From the IMG/VR virus record IMGVR_UViG_3300047175_000083, positions 1-54,830 of that record: 54,830 nucleotides of DNA; one strand, given 5' to 3'. Both the position numbers and the translations under genes were made by a program. Numbering within the stretch: position 1 is the first letter of the stretch; each line of letters opens with the position of its first letter. Under the pieces are notes generated by a model, which was not told where the DNA came from, did no database searches, and saw only the letters and a list, made by a program, of their open reading frames with translations. Of this stretch, positions 9,952 through 18,311 are shown in pieces. Origin of the DNA: a virus.

Positions 9952-10331
9952 CACAGAGCTCCCGTAATGCCGGTGGTCGGCGCGCCCATCACCGCCATCT
10001 GGTCGGCAACCGTGACGTCCTTGGCCTGGTTGGCGGCCTGCACGTTGGCCAGCGCGTTGTTGATGCCGGTGGATTTGGCCGCGGCACCCGCCTCGTCGGG
10101 GTTGAGCGTGGTGTCGAACTGCGCCAGTTGCCGCTCCTGGATGCCGCCGGCCTGGGCGTTGGCGCCCTGCTGCAGGCCCAGAGCGGTTTGCATGTTCTGG
10201 CCGGGCAAAGCGGTGTTCTGCGCGTACTGAATCAGCTGATTTTCGTACGGCTGAAAGTGCTGCATGTAGTCGGACCACTGGTCTTGCGAAATGGCGCCCA
10301 GGGCACTTGAGGCGGCTGTGGAGATTCCCAT
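9951..10331 (-). CDS. Small structural-operon protein, unknown function (126 aa)
   Basis: Alanine- and glutamine-rich helical protein starting MGISTAASSALGAI. A GAGG sequence lies upstream of the ATG in a 12-base gap after the previous gene. There are no membrane segments or cysteine motifs. The composition and position match the small helical virion proteins often found upstream of internal core proteins in short-tailed phages, but I cannot name a family. Confidence 0.65.
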   Translation of the reverse strand: MGISTAASSALGAISQDQWSDYMQHFQPYENQLIQYAQNTALPGQNMQTALGLQQGANAQAGGIQERQLAQFDTTLNPDEAGAAAKSTGINNALANVQAANQAKDVTVADQMAVMGAPTTGITGAL

Positions 10332-10343
10332 TGCGGCGTTACC

Positions 10344-11066
10344 TCAAAAAGTTGGAATCTGCTTCGCGAACGACGTGTCGATCCCGTTACTGATGTTCGA
10401 TTGCAGCCCGGACTGAATTTCAGAATTCATCTGGGCCTGCCCTTCCGCTGCGCCGGCGTCGATCCCAGCCACCTGATCGGAAAAACTGCTGGTGCCCCCG
10501 AAACCGCCGGACATTCCGTACTGCGCAAGCGCGCCTATGCCAAAGCCGATTGCGCCGAATTTGCTGGCGCTTTGCTCGTTGGCCACCTGCGCGTTGGAAA
10601 TGGCTTCTCGGCTTCCGACCTCGGCGCTGACGCCGGCGCTTTGCGTCGCTGCATTCGCAAGGCCCTGGCCGGCCTGGGCAATGCTGGACAGGTTTGAAAT
10701 GTACGATTTGTCGATGGCCTCGTTGCCCTCGGCAATTCCGGCGCCCTTGGCCTCGGCCTCGGCGCTGGCCATCCCGGAGACGCCGAGCTTGAATTTGCTC
10801 GAGCCGACATTGATTCCGTGGGCGAGTTGGGAACTCGTCATGGCCTTGGACTGGCTGGCAAACTCCATGGCCGCGTCCGTGTTGCCCTTGCCCTCGGCCT
10901 CCTGCCGCTGCCAGCTGTTTGACGCACCCATGGCCTCGACGGTGTCGGCATAGTGATCCTGCAGCGGCAACCACTTGGACTGATAGTCCTCGAAGGATTG
11001 CTGCGCGATCGAGGAAAGGGCCTGTTCCTGCGGCGTAGGCCCAACGGTCCCGGAATTCGGATTCAC
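10344..11066 (-). CDS. Alanine/serine-rich structural-operon protein (240 aa)
   Basis: I chose the GTG at 11066, which overlaps the preceding TGA by four bases (GTGA); the longer frame to 11111 would begin inside the upstream gene without support. The protein is rich in Ala, Ser, Gly and Gln with long helical segments and a hydrophobic glycine-rich stretch around residues 165-190 (FGAIGFGIGALAQYG). The composition resembles its two downstream neighbours, suggesting that the cluster builds one internal assembly. The function is unknown. Confidence 0.65.
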   Translation of the reverse strand: MNPNSGTVGPTPQEQALSSIAQQSFEDYQSKWLPLQDHYADTVEAMGASNSWQRQEAEGKGNTDAAMEFASQSKAMTSSQLAHGINVGSSKFKLGVSGMASAEAEAKGAGIAEGNEAIDKSYISNLSSIAQAGQGLANAATQSAGVSAEVGSREAISNAQVANEQSASKFGAIGFGIGALAQYGMSGGFGGTSSFSDQVAGIDAGAAEGQAQMNSEIQSGLQSNISNGIDTSFAKQIPTF

Positions 11067-11464
11067 GATGCTCTCACGTCGGTTGCGTATTCCACATGCG
11101 CCACGCGCCAACGCGGGCTCAGGGCGCGCCGCCAGCCTTCGCGCAGCGTGCGAAACCGGATCCGTGCGGCCCCCAGATCCGCCGCAATACGGTCCAGATC
11201 CGGGAGCACCCGATCAACCGCATCCGTGGTCGGCTCGAACGAAACCATGGTCCGGACGAACAGGTCGAGTTGCCCGTCCGGGGTCGGAGCCAAGGATAGT
11301 ACAAGTACCGCCTGCGCGCTACGCCAGCAAAAGGCCCGTTTCTCTCGGCATTCTCTGAGCAGTGCGGCCTCGCCGCCGTCCACACCTTCAAGCCAAGGCA
11401 GGGCGCGCGCGCGTACCTGGGGCCAGACCTCGTCTATGTCGCAAGGCGTCAGTGTGGATAGCAT
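11063..11464 (-). CDS. Small late protein, acyltransferase-like in outline (133 aa)
   Basis: Starts MLSTLTPCDIDEVWPQV at an ATG 16 bases inside the end of the preceding gene and ends in a GTGA overlap with the next. The N terminus (helix, then ALPWLEGVDGGEAALLREC) and a central beta strand (AVLVLSLAPTPDGQLDLFV) give a mixed alpha/beta fold. The shape recalls the GNAT-like small proteins that sit between tail-appendage and core genes in some phages, but I see no convincing acetyl-CoA loop. Treat the fold as a guess. Confidence 0.6.
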   Translation of the reverse strand: MLSTLTPCDIDEVWPQVRARALPWLEGVDGGEAALLRECREKRAFCWRSAQAVLVLSLAPTPDGQLDLFVRTMVSFEPTTDAVDRVLPDLDRIAADLGAARIRFRTLREGWRRALSPRWRVAHVEYATDVRAS

Positions 11465-12204
11465 CCGTTGCCTCCGCTGGACCCTTGGCTGATGACGATG
11501 ACCACCCGGTTGTTCGTCGGGTCGTCGACCGCGGTAAGAATGATGCCGGTGCCCTGAACAAAATCGACCTGCCGCCGCCAACCGACACTGACGCCATTGA
11601 CCTCGTACGTGGTCAACTGCTGGTCGGGCTGAACGAAAAGCGTGCTGCTGGAAATGGCGATGCCCACTTGCAAGGCCACGGAGCCGGCCACCGGGGTCTG
11701 GGTGAGCAGGCCGTTGGCGCCGCAAAAAACCGGATAGCCGGGGCTCAAGGTAATGCCGGGGGTCTGCGCGATCGATCCGGCGGTTGCGACCTTGATCGAC
11801 GAACCCGATCCGCCGCTGCTCTGCGCAACGCCAAGCACCGAATACGATTTGGCGAGCACGGTGGAATCGGCTACCGCAATTTCGCCGCTGCTCGTCTCGT
11901 ACACCGCCTGGGGCGCAGCCACCGCGCCAATGCAGGTGTAGTTGGTGGTTTGGCTGGTGGACGATGCCGAAGCGGAAAGGGCCGCGACCGTTGCGGTGAG
12001 CGTCGTCAGTTTGCTTTGCAGTGCAACGATAGCCGCCTGCAGGGTCGCGCTGGTTGGCGTCACAGTAATGCCGGTGGCCTGGGTGGGTGTGGCCGTGACC
12101 GCCTCCAGGGCCTCGATGCGCGCGCGGATGTTTTGCACTGCCAGCAGGACGTCCTTGGCGGTACCGCGCGGGTCGGTGATGGCCGGAAAATTGCTCTTGG
12201 CCAT
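11449..12204 (-). CDS. Tail appendage-type protein with coiled coil and C-terminal beta domain (251 aa)
   Basis: The start MAKSNFPAI at 12204 overlaps the TGA of the 1062-residue protein (ATGA). Residues 1-95 contain a Thr/Ala-rich heptad region (ATLQAAIVALQSKLTTLTATV), probably a trimeric coiled coil. Residues 120-225 form a beta-rich unit with the signature ITLSPGYPVFCGANGLLTQT followed by QVGIAISSSTLFV, a module seen in phage fibre or appendage proteins. The C terminus is GNGCYPH. It is probably an adhesin accessory or part of the tail tip. Confidence 0.65.
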   Translation of the reverse strand: MAKSNFPAITDPRGTAKDVLLAVQNIRARIEALEAVTATPTQATGITVTPTSATLQAAIVALQSKLTTLTATVAALSASASSTSQTTNYTCIGAVAAPQAVYETSSGEIAVADSTVLAKSYSVLGVAQSSGGSGSSIKVATAGSIAQTPGITLSPGYPVFCGANGLLTQTPVAGSVALQVGIAISSSTLFVQPDQQLTTYEVNGVSVGWRRQVDFVQGTGIILTAVDDPTNNRVVIVISQGSSGGNGCYPH

Positions 12205-15200
12205 CAGGTGAATTCGTCCGCATCTTCGACAAACTGTGCGCGCGTGATGGTGTCGGTGCCCACGAGCTCGAACTCGAAGTATTTGAGGCACTGCTGCAAC
12301 GGGATCGTGAATTCCTCTTGCGAGGCGATCGGAATGCTGGCGTACTGCACGCCGTCGGCAAAGAGGTTCAGGGTCGTGTTCTCATAGCTGTCTGCGGTGA
12401 TGCGCGCCATCTGAAACGTGGTCGGATAAGGCACGTAGAACTGCTTGGAGTGCCACAGGTAGGGCAGCGGATTCGTGGGTTCGGTGTCGAACGACACTAT
12501 GGTCTGATCGGTGATACCGAGCGGCGTCGGCTGCGCGTCGATGACCAGGTACAGGATGTCCGAGAGCGGATCGTTGTACCGGCACGTGGCGTGGAAGTCC
12601 AGAGAGATTTTGCCGGACACGACACTCGGAATGCCGGGGTACGGGGACTGTGGATGCAGGTCGAGGTAAAAGCCGCCCTTGACGCCTCCGATGCTGGTGG
12701 CGTCGTAGAAACAAAAATACCGATCATCGTTTACCGTCGCGATCATGGAGGCAGGATTGAGCGCGAGCCATTCTTTTTTGGAAAACAGGTCGCGGGTGAG
12801 AAGAAGCTCCGACCCCGGCCCGCTGATCGCGATTAGCCCCTCGAATGTCGCAAAGACAACGCCGACGTTCTCAAGGAACTGAATCGACCGCTTTGAAGCG
12901 CAGGCGTAGGGATAGCTGGCCTCGGTCTGCGAGTACGCATCGGGCGTGTTGCCGGAGCAAAGCCAGGGAAACTTTTTCGTGCAGGCAATAACGGTGTTGT
13001 CGATGTTGCCGATGCCGACGATGTCGTAGTCGAACGTCAAGCGATAGACGATGGGCCACGCATGCGGAATGCCCTGCTCCGACAGGCACAGCTGGTTCTT
13101 GGTGAAACCGGCGTAGATTTCATTGGGCAATGCCAGGATGCCGAGCATGTCGGTAGGTGGCGGATACCAGTTGGTGCTCTCAAGGACCTCGGACAGAGAC
13201 GAATCAGGGATCGAATCGGTGTACGTGGTCGCGCTCCCGCCAGAAAAAGCCAGATTGGCCACTACCAGCAGGAACGCCGAGCCCGTCGAACCCGTGACGG
13301 CGCGGTACAGGTTCATTGACGGCGACGGAATGCCGGTGTTGGGCGCGATCTGCGTCGTTGGAATATAGGAGGTACCGCCCTCAAAATAGGTGATGTCGAC
13401 GCCGGTTGCGGCCAACGTGCCGGGTAGCGAAACGGTGACACCTTGCCCGGCTGGCCGCGTGATCGTTCCAGTACCGTCGGCCGTCACCATTGCGGGACAC
13501 GGGCCGGATTCTTCGCCCAGGTCATTGACCAACGTGTAGAGGTAGGTCGTGGCCTCGTCTGACGCGGTGGACGAAACCGGGCCGGTTCCGCTGATGACGA
13601 CGTTGTCGAAATTGACCTCGGACCAATACGGCTGAGAGAAGCCTCCGGGAACCGTGGTGCCAAAGCCGAAGCCCGGCCCGGAATTGGGAACATTCGTGCC
13701 TGACGTGATCGACAAGACGGTCGTGGTGCCGTGCGAAATCACTAGGTTGATCTGGCACGTGCCCGCGGTTTGCGGCGTGATGGTCAACTTCGCCGTGTAG
13801 AAAACATTGGGAAGGAACGGCCCGGTGAACGCGGCGTCGGCATTGACCTGCCACGTTGGTATCGATCCGGACGCTATGGTTCCCGAGGAGAGCACAGATC
13901 CATACGCGCCGTTGTTGATCGCCTGAAAATTCCAGGCGACGCCAGACGGGGTGATCTGCACATTGACCAGGGAACCCGAAACGGTGGTATCAAGGTTGCA
14001 CAGGAAAACCAAAGTGCAATCTTGTTCCGCGTCGTAGGCGTTGCTTTGGAAAGCGAAATTGGCCGTGACGGTCGTGTCCTGCGTGTTGTCGATGGCAAAT
14101 GTTTTCCAGCCGTAGGGCAGATTGCCGCTGATGGCTCGAGTGTTCAGCGATGCGCCGGGGTCGCCTCCAGTGCCAATGATTTGCGCAAGGCCCACGCCAG
14201 GCGTGCTGACGAGGTTCCAGTCGACCGCGCCGTCGAACGTCTCGGTGATCGTTACCAAGTTGGCGCCCGGAGCGGCCGGCACCAGGGTCGGTTCGCTAAT
14301 CGCTACGGTCGGGTTGGGAACGCCTAGCTTGCGCGAGTAGATGGGGAACGGGCCCCCGTCGGGCAACGCACCCGACGCGATGGTCGACGACCCGGTGACG
14401 GGATTGCCCGAGCCATCCACGAGGCCGCTGGCCAATCCCAGATCGGTAAACCGGGGCGCGTCCAGGCCGCAGAAGTACGTGCGCACGCTGTCGTCGCCAG
14501 CGATGGAAGCCTTCGCAACGTCAATTTCCACCACACTCGAGCTTGAGCCCGGTACGTCGGTGAACGCGGACGTGGCTGGCGTGTAACCCGTGACCGGGTA
14601 CTGAGCGATGTCCGAGACGCGAAGCTCATCGGCATAGAAGGTGCCGAATGTCGGATATTCGACCGACAAAATATCGGGCAAGTGGGTAGGCGTGTAGTCG
14701 TTGGTGTCGGCGAACGAACCGATGACCACGCCATCGACGAACACGTACGACGTGCCGCTCTTGCGCATGAAACAGAAGGCGTGCCACACGTTGAAATTGT
14801 CGGTGGTGTACGCGACGGTTTGCGCGCCCTCGACGAAACTAAATCCCACGCCGGACTGGAAATCGAAGGAGAATGACGGATTGGGGTAGCAGCTGAAACT
14901 GAAAATGTCGACGTGAATATCGTTGGTCCACTGCAAGCTGCATTCGACCGTGAAGTCGCCGGTGCCAAAATTGAAATCGGTTCCCGGGTCCGTTATCTCG
15001 AGATTTAGGTTGAAGTTGGCGCCTTGAAGCGAGCCCGCGCCATAGAGGACGGTGGTGTTCTCCTGTTGGAAGCCACTGCCGCAACTGGACTGGTCGATAA
15101 CGGTGTGCCCGAAAACGTCGATGAAATCGGTGCTCCCGACGTTGTCGAAGTGCATGAGCAGTTTGACCGCGCTGGCACCGCCCCAGGTGAGCCACAGCTG

Positions 15201-15392
15201 GTCATCCTGGTAGTAGATCGTGATGGGGTCGACGGCGATCTGCTGTGTCGTGGCCTCGTCAAAGCCTTTCCAGCTTTCCAGATTCCCGGAGAGCAGGCGC
15301 GGGTTGTTGGCCAGTTCGGCCATTTCATTGCCGAGCAGGCGCCTCGCGATACGGGGAACCTCGCCCTTGAAAATTTCTACATTGACGGCCAT
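12204..15392 (-). CDS. Large virion protein with LamG/concanavalin-like domain (1062 aa)
   Basis: The ATG at 15392 (MAVNVEIFKGEVPRIARRLL) overlaps the TAA of the glycosyltransferase gene; the longer open frame upstream is out-of-frame noise from that gene. The N terminus resembles a conserved short-tailed-phage protein type that starts with a GEIPRxxPRLL-like motif and an LxSGxLxxWKG segment. Residues about 76-270 form a laminin-G/concanavalin-like jelly roll (VKLLMHFDN, TGDFTVECSLQW, WHAFCFMRKSG, YADELRVSDIAQY). The rest is beta-rich with FN3-like and propeller-like stretches. It probably forms part of the tail tube end or a carbohydrate-binding surface. The LamG call is from motif pattern only. 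Confidence 0.7.
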   Translation of the reverse strand: MAVNVEIFKGEVPRIARRLLGNEMAELANNPRLLSGNLESWKGFDEATTQQIAVDPITIYYQDDQLWLTWGGASAVKLLMHFDNVGSTDFIDVFGHTVIDQSSCGSGFQQENTTVLYGAGSLQGANFNLNLEITDPGTDFNFGTGDFTVECSLQWTNDIHVDIFSFSCYPNPSFSFDFQSGVGFSFVEGAQTVAYTTDNFNVWHAFCFMRKSGTSYVFVDGVVIGSFADTNDYTPTHLPDILSVEYPTFGTFYADELRVSDIAQYPVTGYTPATSAFTDVPGSSSSVVEIDVAKASIAGDDSVRTYFCGLDAPRFTDLGLASGLVDGSGNPVTGSSTIASGALPDGGPFPIYSRKLGVPNPTVAISEPTLVPAAPGANLVTITETFDGAVDWNLVSTPGVGLAQIIGTGGDPGASLNTRAISGNLPYGWKTFAIDNTQDTTVTANFAFQSNAYDAEQDCTLVFLCNLDTTVSGSLVNVQITPSGVAWNFQAINNGAYGSVLSSGTIASGSIPTWQVNADAAFTGPFLPNVFYTAKLTITPQTAGTCQINLVISHGTTTVLSITSGTNVPNSGPGFGFGTTVPGGFSQPYWSEVNFDNVVISGTGPVSSTASDEATTYLYTLVNDLGEESGPCPAMVTADGTGTITRPAGQGVTVSLPGTLAATGVDITYFEGGTSYIPTTQIAPNTGIPSPSMNLYRAVTGSTGSAFLLVVANLAFSGGSATTYTDSIPDSSLSEVLESTNWYPPPTDMLGILALPNEIYAGFTKNQLCLSEQGIPHAWPIVYRLTFDYDIVGIGNIDNTVIACTKKFPWLCSGNTPDAYSQTEASYPYACASKRSIQFLENVGVVFATFEGLIAISGPGSELLLTRDLFSKKEWLALNPASMIATVNDDRYFCFYDATSIGGVKGGFYLDLHPQSPYPGIPSVVSGKISLDFHATCRYNDPLSDILYLVIDAQPTPLGITDQTIVSFDTEPTNPLPYLWHSKQFYVPYPTTFQMARITADSYENTTLNLFADGVQYASIPIASQEEFTIPLQQCLKYFEFELVGTDTITRAQFVEDADEFT

Positions 15393-16051
15393 TACGGATT
15401 CCAGACCTCTGCGCGCGCGTTGGCCTTGCCTGCCATCCACTTCAACGCTATCTTGCCGCCGGCCAAATACGCCTGGGCAGGCGTGCGCTTGCGCTCCCCT
15501 TGCGGGTAGCGGATCCAGTTGTACCCAACGATAGGCACATGCACGGCGCGGCCCTTGGAGGCGACCGCGGCACGCATGAGCCAATCGATAGGGGCGCCGG
15601 TCGCTTTGTGAGCGTCCATGACTTCCTGGCCGACGAGCGCCGTGCGAAAAAACGCCAGGTGATGCGTGGCCATGCTCTGCTCGGCGATGTTCGCGTAGGT
15701 CGGCGTCGTGTGCGGCATCCGGTCGACGAGGTTGTGTTTTCTGCCGTAGACCGTGGTGATGCGCTCGCAGGTGAACGCCAGATCCGCGCCGGTTTCGTTT
15801 ACGCAACGCTGCAGCACGGCGATCGAATCGTTTTCGACCAAATCATCGTCATCGACAAATGCGACGAAGTCGGCCAGCAGGCGTGCCTCCCAGATTCGCT
15901 CGTTCCATCCGGTCAGGTTGTCGTTGCTGGTCGCGTCCACGATCACGTGGAAATCCACGCCGGCGGGCAGCTGCGAGCGCACCGAGGCCTCGGCCGCGGC
16001 CTGGGTGTCGCGGGTGCCCTGCGTGACCATCACGACCGCAAACTTGGGCAT
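15392..16051 (-). CDS. GT-A fold glycosyltransferase, family 2-like (219 aa)
   Basis: Starts MPKFAVVMVTQGTRDTQ at 16051, three bases after the preceding stop. A Rossmann-like N terminus leads to FVAFVDDDDLVEND (residues 62-75), where the DDDD run matches the nucleotide-sugar/metal-binding DxD region of GT-A enzymes. Downstream are HHLAFFRTALV and a GAPIDWLMRAAV acceptor-side segment, as in GT2 proteins. It would transfer a sugar from a nucleotide donor, in the cytoplasm. Its place inside the structural operon is unusual. Candidate substrates are a virion protein, host lipopolysaccharide or phage DNA; nothing here decides between them. Confidence 0.7.
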   Translation of the reverse strand: MPKFAVVMVTQGTRDTQAAAEASVRSQLPAGVDFHVIVDATSNDNLTGWNERIWEARLLADFVAFVDDDDLVENDSIAVLQRCVNETGADLAFTCERITTVYGRKHNLVDRMPHTTPTYANIAEQSMATHHLAFFRTALVGQEVMDAHKATGAPIDWLMRAAVASKGRAVHVPIVGYNWIRYPQGERKRTPAQAYLAGGKIALKWMAGKANARAEVWNP

Positions 16052-16053
16052 GG

Positions 16054-16791
16054 CTACCTCGAAATGAACGGCCGCGGGGTCGCCCGCACGCTGGCCTGCT
16101 GAAAGCCCTTGTCCTTCCACGTGCGGGCAAGACCGATGCCTTCCCAGAATTTGCCGCGCCACTCCATCGATTTTTGGCCGTTGCCCCACGATTCGTTTTC
16201 CATCGAATACAGGAACTCAAGCGCGCCGGCCTCGATGTACGTGTTGAACTTGTTGAGCAGATCGTTCGGGATGACCTGGCTCGCAAGGGACGGCTGGCAG
16301 ATGAGGCTGACCTTGGCCCCATAGGCGTAATTTGGGGTTGGGTAAAAGACGATCATCCCTTCTGGCAAATAGCTGTACCAGTTTGGAATGTCCGTTTTCA
16401 TGTTCGGATCGTAGTAGGCCTGATCGGTCGGCCGCAGGTTGACCCACGTGGTGTTCTGCTGCTGAATTTCCGCTGCGGCCACGCCGATGACCTCAAGGTT
16501 CGTGTCGCTGCCGAAGTTGTACTCCGGCTGGTTCACCGTGAGGGTCGCCTGGGCGATCTGCCGGCGCAGGTACATCGAGCGCGCGCAGAATTCCCGGGCC
16601 GCGCGCATGTATGCCTGCTGCACGATGGGCACCGGCGCTTCCTTGATAAGCGCCGCGACGTCCAGGCACACAAGGCCCACCGCGGTCGAGGCAGGCGTGA
16701 TCGGACCGCCCGTGATGACGCCGGCGAAGCTCTGCGCGTCGATGCTGGTCGACGGCGGCCCGGGGTTGAGGGAAAAAGTCCCGCTAGACAT
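16054..16791 (-). CDS. Putative tail adaptor/tube-like structural protein (245 aa)
   Basis: Starts MSSGTFSLNPGPPSTSIDAQ, overlapping the previous gene by eight bases. The central part has the helix-rich region ICAALIKEAP-type segment (VCLDVAALIKEAPVPIVQQA), then AYMRAAREFCARS and a beta section ending in IEAGALEFLYSMENESW. The layout of N-terminal membership helices plus a beta barrel resembles the adaptor or tail-tube-A proteins that follow the capsid gene in short-tailed phages. This assignment rests on position and outline, with no diagnostic motif. Confidence 0.6.
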   Translation of the reverse strand: MSSGTFSLNPGPPSTSIDAQSFAGVITGGPITPASTAVGLVCLDVAALIKEAPVPIVQQAYMRAAREFCARSMYLRRQIAQATLTVNQPEYNFGSDTNLEVIGVAAAEIQQQNTTWVNLRPTDQAYYDPNMKTDIPNWYSYLPEGMIVFYPTPNYAYGAKVSLICQPSLASQVIPNDLLNKFNTYIEAGALEFLYSMENESWGNGQKSMEWRGKFWEGIGLARTWKDKGFQQASVRATPRPFISR

Positions 16792-17452
16792 CGCGCTTCT
16801 CCCGGTCGGTGAGCTCTGGCGCCGTATCCATCTGCGCCGCCTTGGCGCCCGTGATGCCGGCCTGGAAACGCTGCCAGTAGAAATTGGCCTTGGTGATGTC
16901 CTGGCGCCGCGTGTTGGCGCCCATGGCCTTGCTGCAGACCCCGTCGACGAGCGCCTGCCGGTAGTTGTCAGGCAGGGGCACCACCGAGGACGACAGCGGC
17001 AAACAGCCGATCCCCGACAAAACGGGGATACAACCGCACAGGGCCATGATTTCTCCGGTCCCGTTGTTGGGCGGGTACACCTGGAAATGCACCGGGTCGC
17101 GCTCGTCCGTGGTCACGTCGGAAACGTCGACCGTTTCCGTGTTGGCGCGCCACGTCGGGAACCTGCGGGAGATGAGGGTCAGTCCGCCCTTGGTCACGGC
17201 GTTGCCGCTGGCGACGTTGTAGTACGGCTCGAGCAGCTGCAGCACGTTCGCGGGCACCGTCTGTACCGAGCCGGCCACGAGCGGTATGGGGACGATCTGC
17301 GGGTAAATGTCGCGCTTGAGGCTGGCCGCAGCCGCCATGACATCGTCCAGCCAGCGCAGCAGGGTGGCGTCGGACCACGTGTAATACGCGGTGCCGTTGT
17401 CAAGGAGCTCGTCCCGGACGGATCCCACCAGGTCCGTTACGAGCACGGTCAT
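16784..17452 (-). CDS. Putative head-tail adaptor protein (222 aa)
   Basis: The start MTVLVTDLVGSVRDELLDNG at 17452 fits the pattern of phage adaptors, which open with a short helix followed by a W(S/T)DxxLLRWLDD motif (here TWSDATLLRWLDDVMAAAASL). The middle is beta-rich (VHFQVYPPNNGTGEIMALCG) and the C terminus is helical (QALVDGVCSKAMGANT). It sits after the capsid region and overlaps the next structural gene. I consider a connector or adaptor role likely but not proven. Confidence 0.65.
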   Translation of the reverse strand: MTVLVTDLVGSVRDELLDNGTAYYTWSDATLLRWLDDVMAAAASLKRDIYPQIVPIPLVAGSVQTVPANVLQLLEPYYNVASGNAVTKGGLTLISRRFPTWRANTETVDVSDVTTDERDPVHFQVYPPNNGTGEIMALCGCIPVLSGIGCLPLSSSVVPLPDNYRQALVDGVCSKAMGANTRRQDITKANFYWQRFQAGITGAKAAQMDTAPELTDREKRDV

Positions 17453-17453
17453 T

Positions 17454-17861
17454 TCAGTGTGTGGCGCTGATGCCGGCCGCCGGGGGGGCTGCGTTTTTCT
17501 CGCGGAGCTTGAGCACGGCCTCGTACACCTCGCGGCGGGTCTTGATGCCACCCAGATCCGCGCCGAATTCGTCCGAAGCGTATTCGATCAGGTCGCCACG
17601 CGACGCGCTGTCGATGTCGAATTTGCCGGCCTCGATCGCTTCCTTGACCGTGCCGCCTGTCTCCGGGTTGTAGCCCCGCAGGTACAGGAGGCGCTGCTCA
17701 TGCGTGGCGTTGAGCGGCCCGTGGTAGGGGCGCAGCACACCCATGGAGTGCTGCTGCGCCATGGAATTTGCCATGACGAGCATGCCGTCGGTGGAGCGAA
17801 TGCACACGACGGGTTTCTCGGGCTGGTAGTGCTCGGCCGATTTTGCGGGGGGCAGACTCAT
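17454..17861 (-). CDS. Small capsid-region protein, unknown (135 aa)
   Basis: The ATG at 17861 is preceded by a strong GGAGG ribosome-binding site at 17865-17871; a TTG twelve bases upstream is in frame but would hide that site, so I reject it. The C-terminal half contains GTVKEAIEAGKFDIDSASRGDLIEYASDEF, reading like a small SAP/LEM-type or HeH-like helix-extended-helix fold that often occurs in phage head-completion or decoration proteins. The fold suggestion is weak. The gene lies between the capsid cluster and the adaptors. Confidence 0.65.
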   Translation of the reverse strand: MSLPPAKSAEHYQPEKPVVCIRSTDGMLVMANSMAQQHSMGVLRPYHGPLNATHEQRLLYLRGYNPETGGTVKEAIEAGKFDIDSASRGDLIEYASDEFGADLGGIKTRREVYEAVLKLREKNAAPPAAGISATH

Positions 17862-17883
17862 GGGAACCTCCAAGCGAACGGGG

Positions 17884-17907
17884 CCCCGCCGGCAACCGCC
17901 GGCGGGG
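17884..17907 (-). other. Perfect 10-bp GC hairpin between capsid-region genes
   Basis: CCCCGCCGGC and GCCGGCGGGG form a perfect 10-bp stem with a 4-base loop in the 62-base gap between two minus-strand genes. There is no U tract on the minus strand, so full termination is unlikely. It may attenuate readthrough or protect mRNA 3' ends in the highly expressed capsid cluster. Confidence 0.7.
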
Positions 17908-17923
17908 GCTTTCTACTGCGCGA

Positions 17924-18262
17924 TCAGACGCCGGTGATGGTGTGACCCGGCGCTCCGGACGTCGAGCGGTGGCCCATCTTTCCGCCGGTCTTGCCCTCGG
18001 TCTTTTTGCGGCCGGAGCCGCTGTCGCTGTTGAGCATGCCGGCGCCGCCCTTGTCCTCGACCCCTTCGATGTTGGCGTTTTCGCCATTCTCGTAGTCCTG
18101 CTCGGGGCCCAGGGGGGCGTGCTTGAAGTTCATTTTGGCCTTGCCGCTGGCCATGTCGACCTGACTGCTGATGGTGTCGGGCGGCATGCGAACCTTCATC
18201 GCATCCAGGCGAAGCTCGCCCGGAACCGTGCCGCCGCCGCCTCCTACTTTGACATTGGACAT
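17924..18262 (-). CDS. Small glycine-rich protein next to the capsid gene (112 aa)
   Basis: Starts MSNVKVGGGGGTVPGELRLD. It is hydrophilic, rich in Gly, Lys and Ser, and ends GHRSTSGAPGHTITGV, with no predicted membrane segment. It is isolated from both neighbours by GC hairpins, so it may be expressed as its own unit at a level different from the capsid protein. A decoration or cement role is possible from position; there is no recognisable family. Confidence 0.6.
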   Translation of the reverse strand: MSNVKVGGGGGTVPGELRLDAMKVRMPPDTISSQVDMASGKAKMNFKHAPLGPEQDYENGENANIEGVEDKGGAGMLNSDSGSGRKKTEGKTGGKMGHRSTSGAPGHTITGV

Positions 18263-18288
18263 TTCTCGCTCCTAAAGTTGTCCAGTAG

Positions 18289-18310
18289 CCAAGGCCCCGA
18301 AGGGCCCTGG
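18289..18310 (-). other. Hairpin with UUCG loop just after the major capsid gene
   Basis: Read on the minus strand, CCAGGGCCC-TTCG-GGGCCTTGG forms a 9-position stem (one mismatch) closed by a C(UUCG)G tetraloop, a very stable RNA fold. It starts two bases after the capsid stop codon. No U tract follows, so it is more likely an mRNA-stabilising or attenuating hairpin than a complete terminator. Confidence 0.7.
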
Positions 18311-18311
18311 G

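Noticed and set aside
15393-15806. N-terminal extension of the 1062-residue protein
   Set aside because: It overlaps the glycosyltransferase in another frame and reads as Arg/His-rich noise; the ATG at 15392 with its TAATG overlap is the better start.
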